DNA of 56,869 bases from the NCBI GenBank assembly GCA_900541395.1, contig UQJT01000013.1:1-56869 (forward strand). The letters run 5' to 3'. Below are positions 53,804 through 56,869 of this stretch, one piece after another. The first letter of the stretch is position 1. Each line of letters starts with the position of its first letter. The translations under genes were made by a program, and so were the position numbers. This stretch comes from an uncultured Desulfovibrio sp. (GTDB lineage Bacteria > Desulfobacterota > Desulfovibrionia > Desulfovibrionales > Desulfovibrionaceae). The notes under the pieces were generated by a model. That model did not search any database. It was not told where the DNA came from and saw nothing but the letters and a program-made list of their open reading frames with translations.

Positions 53804-54493
53804 CTATTCCGGGGGCGTCATGGCGTCCACATCCACCTTATATCTGCGGTACAACCATAGACCGAGCAGCGAGGCGACCACGAACAATCCCGCGCTGATC
53901 GCCGTGCGCCAGAAGGGTTCGACGCGCACACCGCTGCCCAGCAGGGCAAAAATGAAATTCTGGGCGATATAGCCCAGACAAGACCCCGCAAAAAAAGGCA
54001 ACGCCGGAATACGGCTCACACCGGCCAGAATGTTGGTCATCAGATTGTTGCCCACCGGCAGGGAACGGATGATGAACGTCATGGTCAGGGGCGCGCGGGC
54101 CAAAAATTTTTCCAGTTTGTCGATACGGCGGCCGAAACGGCGCTGCACAAAACTCTGCCCCAAAAAACGCGCATAGCCGAAAGACGCCATGCAGCCCACC
54201 GTCACCCCCGCCGTGGACCACACCGTGCCCCAGAAGGCTCCGAACGCATAGCCCCCCGCCAGACTGATCAACTGACGCGGCACGCCCACGCAGGTGAAAA
54301 TCCCCGCCAACCCTACGTACAGAGCCACGCCCGTCGGGCCGTGGGCTCGGATATGCTCGTTCACAAACCGGGAATAGGCTTCCGTGCCGGGCTCCACTGC
54401 CCGCACCAGCACCAGAACGGCGGCCAGCACCACGAACAGAGTTGCTCCTTTGAACAGGCGACGCAACAGTATCTTGCGGGACACGGAACTCAC
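53804..54493 (-). CDS. TVP38/TMEM64 (DedA-superfamily) membrane protein
   Basis: This 229-residue protein has about six membrane helices. The SNARE-assoc domain has FTCVGVPRQLISLAGGYAFGAFWG with a re-entrant Gly-rich hairpin, and RSLPVGNNLMTNILAGVSRIPALPFFAGSCLGYIAQNF further on. Members of this superfamily move lipids or undecaprenyl phosphate across the membrane. It is the last gene of a tight operon with a glycosyltransferase and a small membrane protein; the overlap is four bases. Confidence 0.88.
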   Translation of the reverse strand: MSSVSRKILLRRLFKGATLFVVLAAVLVLVRAVEPGTEAYSRFVNEHIRAHGPTGVALYVGLAGIFTCVGVPRQLISLAGGYAFGAFWGTVWSTAGVTVGCMASFGYARFLGQSFVQRRFGRRIDKLEKFLARAPLTMTFIIRSLPVGNNLMTNILAGVSRIPALPFFAGSCLGYIAQNFIFALLGSGVRVEPFWRTAISAGLFVVASLLGLWLYRRYKVDVDAMTPPE

Positions 54494-54744
54494 GGACGTC
54501 CCTCTTCGGTCTCGGAGCGGGCGCCGGCCATACGCCAGCCGGCCGCGCCCAACAACAGTTCACCGATCAGCAAGGTATAATCCGCGTCATGAGCGGCATA
54601 AACGGCAACACCGACAATTCCGGCCGACAGCAGGACCCGTGTCGCTCTGCGCGACAGCCGGTCCGGCGCGAGCCACAAAAGCCCGAAGGCCAGCGCCTGA
54701 AGCACGACGCCCGCCGCAAACCCCACCAGCAGGCGATCAGACAT
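54490..54744 (-). CDS. Small three-helix membrane protein
   Basis: This 84-residue hydrophobic protein has helices at ~5-25, ~35-52 and ~58-72 and a charged tail. It overlaps the glycosyltransferase gene by eight bases and TVP38 by four. No family recognised; the operon suggests a role in lipid-linked sugar transfer. Confidence 0.7.
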   Translation of the reverse strand: MSDRLLVGFAAGVVLQALAFGLLWLAPDRLSRRATRVLLSAGIVGVAVYAAHDADYTLLIGELLLGAAGWRMAGARSETEEGRP

Positions 54745-55471
54745 GCGGGGCCCGGCGTTCCGTCACCTCGCCCGGGCGATAGCGCCGCAACATCCAGTTG
54801 ACCGCCAGCAAATCCTGCGAGGCGGCCCACCCTCGGCTGAACGCGCCGTATTTGGAAACGCCGCTGTGCCGGGGGCGATGGTTGACGGGCACTTCCGCCA
54901 CTTTGGCCCCGTACATTTTCATCAATGTGGGCAAAAAACGATGCATGCCGCGAAACATGGGCAGCCGTCGCGCCATCGATGTCCGCATGACCTTGAGGGA
55001 GCAGCCCGTGTCGTGCACGATTTCGGCCGTCAGAGCGTTGCGCACGGCGTTGCCTACCCGCGAGGCAAAACGTCGGGCCGAATCATCCCGGCGAGTTACC
55101 CGCCAACCGATAACCATGTCGAAGCCCTGACGATACATATCAAGCAGAGTCGGGATATCGGCCGGATCGTTCTGCAGGTCGGCATCCAGAGTAACGATCA
55201 CGTCGCCCGTGGCGGCCTCGAACCCCGCGCCGAACGCGGCGGACTGTCCCCGATTGCGGCGGAAGGACAGAAATCCGGCATGGGGTTCCCGTTCGCATAC
55301 GGTCCGGATGCGGGCGAGGCTGGCGTCCGTACTGCCGTCGTCCACCAGCCACAGTTCCCACTCCGGATTCTGCTGATTCATCACTGCGGCGATTTCTTCA
55401 ACAAGCGGCTCCACGTTGCCTTCTTCATTGAAAACGGGGACGACGACGCTGACCTTGCGGATTTCGTTCAT
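54737..55471 (-). CDS. Family-2 glycosyltransferase (polyprenyl-phosphate sugar transferase-like)
   Basis: This 244-residue GT-A enzyme has VSVVVPVFNEEGNVEPLVEEI, the WLVDDGSTDAS nucleotide site, the DADLQNDPADIP motif with the metal-binding DxD and KMYGAKVAEVPVNHRPRHSGVSKY. This is the pattern of dolichyl-phosphate mannose synthase-like or ArnC/GtrB enzymes lacking C-terminal membrane helices. It probably makes a polyprenyl-phosphate sugar for an envelope glycosyltransferase. Confidence 0.9.
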   Translation of the reverse strand: MNEIRKVSVVVPVFNEEGNVEPLVEEIAAVMNQQNPEWELWLVDDGSTDASLARIRTVCEREPHAGFLSFRRNRGQSAAFGAGFEAATGDVIVTLDADLQNDPADIPTLLDMYRQGFDMVIGWRVTRRDDSARRFASRVGNAVRNALTAEIVHDTGCSLKVMRTSMARRLPMFRGMHRFLPTLMKMYGAKVAEVPVNHRPRHSGVSKYGAFSRGWAASQDLLAVNWMLRRYRPGEVTERRAPHV

Positions 55472-55478
55472 GAGCGTT

Positions 55479-56456
55479 TTATCCGGCGGTAGCCGCCGCC
55501 TGGCGGCTCTCGTTGAAATGTTTGATAAGGGCGTAGGCCCGGTGGGCCAAGTTCGTCACCTCGGGTTTGGAAATCTGATCGTCCGCGCCTACGGATTCGC
55601 CTTTATGCCGCAGTTTGTCGGTAATGAGGGACGAGAACAGAATAACCGGCAATGATTTCAGCACGCTGTCCTCTTTCACCCGCTTGCATAAATTGTGGCC
55701 GTCCATACTGGGCATTTCAATATCCGATACCAGCACCTGAACATAGTCGTTGATAGGTCGGCTTTCGGCGACGGCGCGCTCGCGCAGAAACTTGAGCCGT
55801 TCCCAGGCTTCGCGGCCGTTGGTCACCACTTCGACCTCAAAATTGGCCTTCTGCATAAGGTCTTTGAGCATCTCCCGGATCAGCGCCGAATCGTCGGCGA
55901 TAAGAGCGCGATAGCGCACCTCGCTGCCCCAGTCGATGGCCATATCCAACCGCAACCCCAGGGCGGGATTCAATTCGGCCACGATTTTTTCCAGGTCGAG
56001 GAGGAACACAATGCGCTCCTCCAACTTGACCACACCGGTAATGGTCCCCTTGGACACCATGGACATGTATTTGCTGGGCGGCTCCACCGCCTCCCAACTG
56101 ATGCGGTGAATACGGTTGACCCCGGTCACCATGAAGGCCGTGGTTACGCTGTTGAACTCGGTCACCACCACTTTGGGCGGTTCCTTGTCCTCCACGTGCT
56201 GCTTGCCCAGCCATACGCACAGGTCCACCAGCGGGATGACGCGCGAACGCAGATTGAACGCGCCCAGCACCGAGGGATGCTGAACTTCGGGCAGGGCGGT
56301 TATTTTAGGCATCTGGATAATTTCCAGCACCTTCGCCACATTGACGCCATAGCACCCCCGATACGTGGCCCCGTTTTCACCGGGTTCGTCCAAAAAAAAC
56401 TCCACGATTTCCAGTTCGTTGGTGCCGGCTTCCAGCAGAATATTGGTCTGCGACAT
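55479..56456 (-). CDS. cheV: Chemotaxis protein CheV (CheW plus receiver)
   Basis: This 325-residue protein has a CheW-like domain at ~15-165 (VAKVLEIIQMPKITALPE, FNLRSRVIPLVDL) and a receiver domain at ~183-310. Acidic pair Asp188/189, phosphoacceptor Asp245 (VLVSDIEMPSMDG) and Lys297 are present. CheV couples receptors to CheA and adapts the response. It has GGAGG upstream and begins the last operon of the window; no other che genes are visible. Confidence 0.95.
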   Translation of the reverse strand: MSQTNILLEAGTNELEIVEFFLDEPGENGATYRGCYGVNVAKVLEIIQMPKITALPEVQHPSVLGAFNLRSRVIPLVDLCVWLGKQHVEDKEPPKVVVTEFNSVTTAFMVTGVNRIHRISWEAVEPPSKYMSMVSKGTITGVVKLEERIVFLLDLEKIVAELNPALGLRLDMAIDWGSEVRYRALIADDSALIREMLKDLMQKANFEVEVVTNGREAWERLKFLRERAVAESRPINDYVQVLVSDIEMPSMDGHNLCKRVKEDSVLKSLPVILFSSLITDKLRHKGESVGADDQISKPEVTNLAHRAYALIKHFNESRQAAATAG

Positions 56457-56612
56457 GATGCCTCCGGGAAGAATCCCCGATCAGTGTACGCGGTCGCCCG
56501 CCTGTCTTTCACCCTCGCCGGGACTCCCCGTCCCCATTCCCAAAACTGTCGCTTTGCGGCCCGGTTGCGGATTCTCGATAAACGGCAATCCGCTTCGCGC
56601 GTCGGATACCGC

Positions 56613-56686
56613 CACAGCCGCGACCTGCTCCTGATTTTCGGGATTTCCGACTCCGTCAGAAATCCAAAAGACGCTGTTCCACAGCG
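56613..56686. repeat. 74-bp direct repeat, first copy
   Basis: From CACAGCCGCGACCTGCTCC to GACGCTGTTCCACAGCG; identical to 56796-56869 except one base (G/A at the eleventh-to-twelfth triplet). It contains an imperfect palindrome GGATTTCCGACTCCGTCAGAAATCC. The upstream gap 56457-56612 holds nothing else that I can name. Confidence 0.9.
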
Positions 56687-56795
56687 CCCCGCAAGACGCC
56701 AAACCCCGCTACGCGGCGTTTGCGCCGCCTTCGGCTCATTCCGGACGGAATGCGCCGGGCGGAAAGACACGAAAATCCGTCGTTTAACGGCGCGG

Positions 56796-56869
56796 CACAG
56801 CCGCGACCTACTCCTGATTTTCGGGATTTCCGACTCCGTCAGAAATCCAAAAGACGCTGTTCCACAGCG
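56796..56869. repeat. 74-bp direct repeat, second copy (window end)
   Basis: One-mismatch copy of 56613-56686. It ends exactly at the last base of the window, which suggests a contig break inside a longer repeat. The spacer 56687-56795 is GC-rich with CGCTACGCGGCG and TTTGCGCCGCC runs and no gene. Confidence 0.9.

Noticed and set aside
1..56869. CRISPR arrays, rRNA, prophage, insertion-sequence genes
   Set aside because: No regularly spaced repeats, no rRNA, integrase or transposase sequence found on either strand.

Overview
The window looks like a chromosomal contig from a Gram-negative, anaerobic, Desulfovibrionaceae-type deltaproteobacterium. This is inferred from gene content and order, since no search was run. 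Supporting content is a lipid A/Kdo envelope (lpxC, kdsB), menaquinone synthesis (menA), a membrane pyrophosphatase, two-subunit PyrD/PyrK dihydroorotate dehydrogenase, CheV, a periplasmic arylsulfotransferase, a HlyD-type adaptor and an amino-acid ABC uptake operon. Most of the sequence is GC-rich and densely coding. Two stretches (about 9730-10200 and 17140-18840) are strikingly AT-rich and look foreign or recently rearranged.

Layout. 1-9.6 kb: a 5'-truncated glycosyltransferase, a flavodoxin-like reductase, H+-pyrophosphatase hppA, amrB, then the minus-strand run ispE / tRNA-Gln / prs / rplY, and divergently a family-9 glycosyltransferase. 9.4-17.2 kb: a self-contained phosphorelay island (REC-HD-GYP regulator, stand-alone Hpt protein, two hybrid histidine kinases). 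It is bracketed by two diverged direct-repeat copies of the 3' end of the family-9 glycosyltransferase gene plus its downstream spacer. It is followed by a frameshifted AT-rich membrane glycosyltransferase. 18.9-25.4 kb: HlyD-type adaptor, lipoprotein, flavin-binding Nim-like protein, and a MarR / permease / binding protein / permease operon without an ATPase gene. 25.4-32.8 kb: arylsulfotransferase, ZIP metal transporter, adenine deaminase, lpxC, MGDG-synthase-like glycosyltransferase. 32.8-43.9 kb: prmC, isochorismatase-like hydrolase, dapA, nrnA, DUF503, argJ, lepB, menA and a lipoprotein/repeat-protein operon. 44-56.9 kb: serS, kdsB operon, topA, pyrK-pyrD, a split LysO exporter, a GT2 / small membrane protein / TVP38 operon, and cheV. 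The window ends exactly at the end of a 74-bp direct repeat.

How it fits together. Envelope functions recur (lpxC, kdsB, three or four glycosyltransferases, lepB, lipoproteins). The island forms a plausible complete multistep phosphorelay ending in a cyclic-di-GMP phosphodiesterase.

The most unusual non-coding signal is a family of diverged intergenic repeats. At least six copies are seen (about 2.1, 37.9, 40.2, 41.6, 50.4 and 53.6 kb). They share an alignable core and, in the best copies, end in a 24-30 bp palindromic unit. Two members or relatives carry a hairpin with an identical ACGTGG loop but different, still fully paired stems. Several gene ends also carry exceptionally long perfect hairpins (21-23 bp arms).
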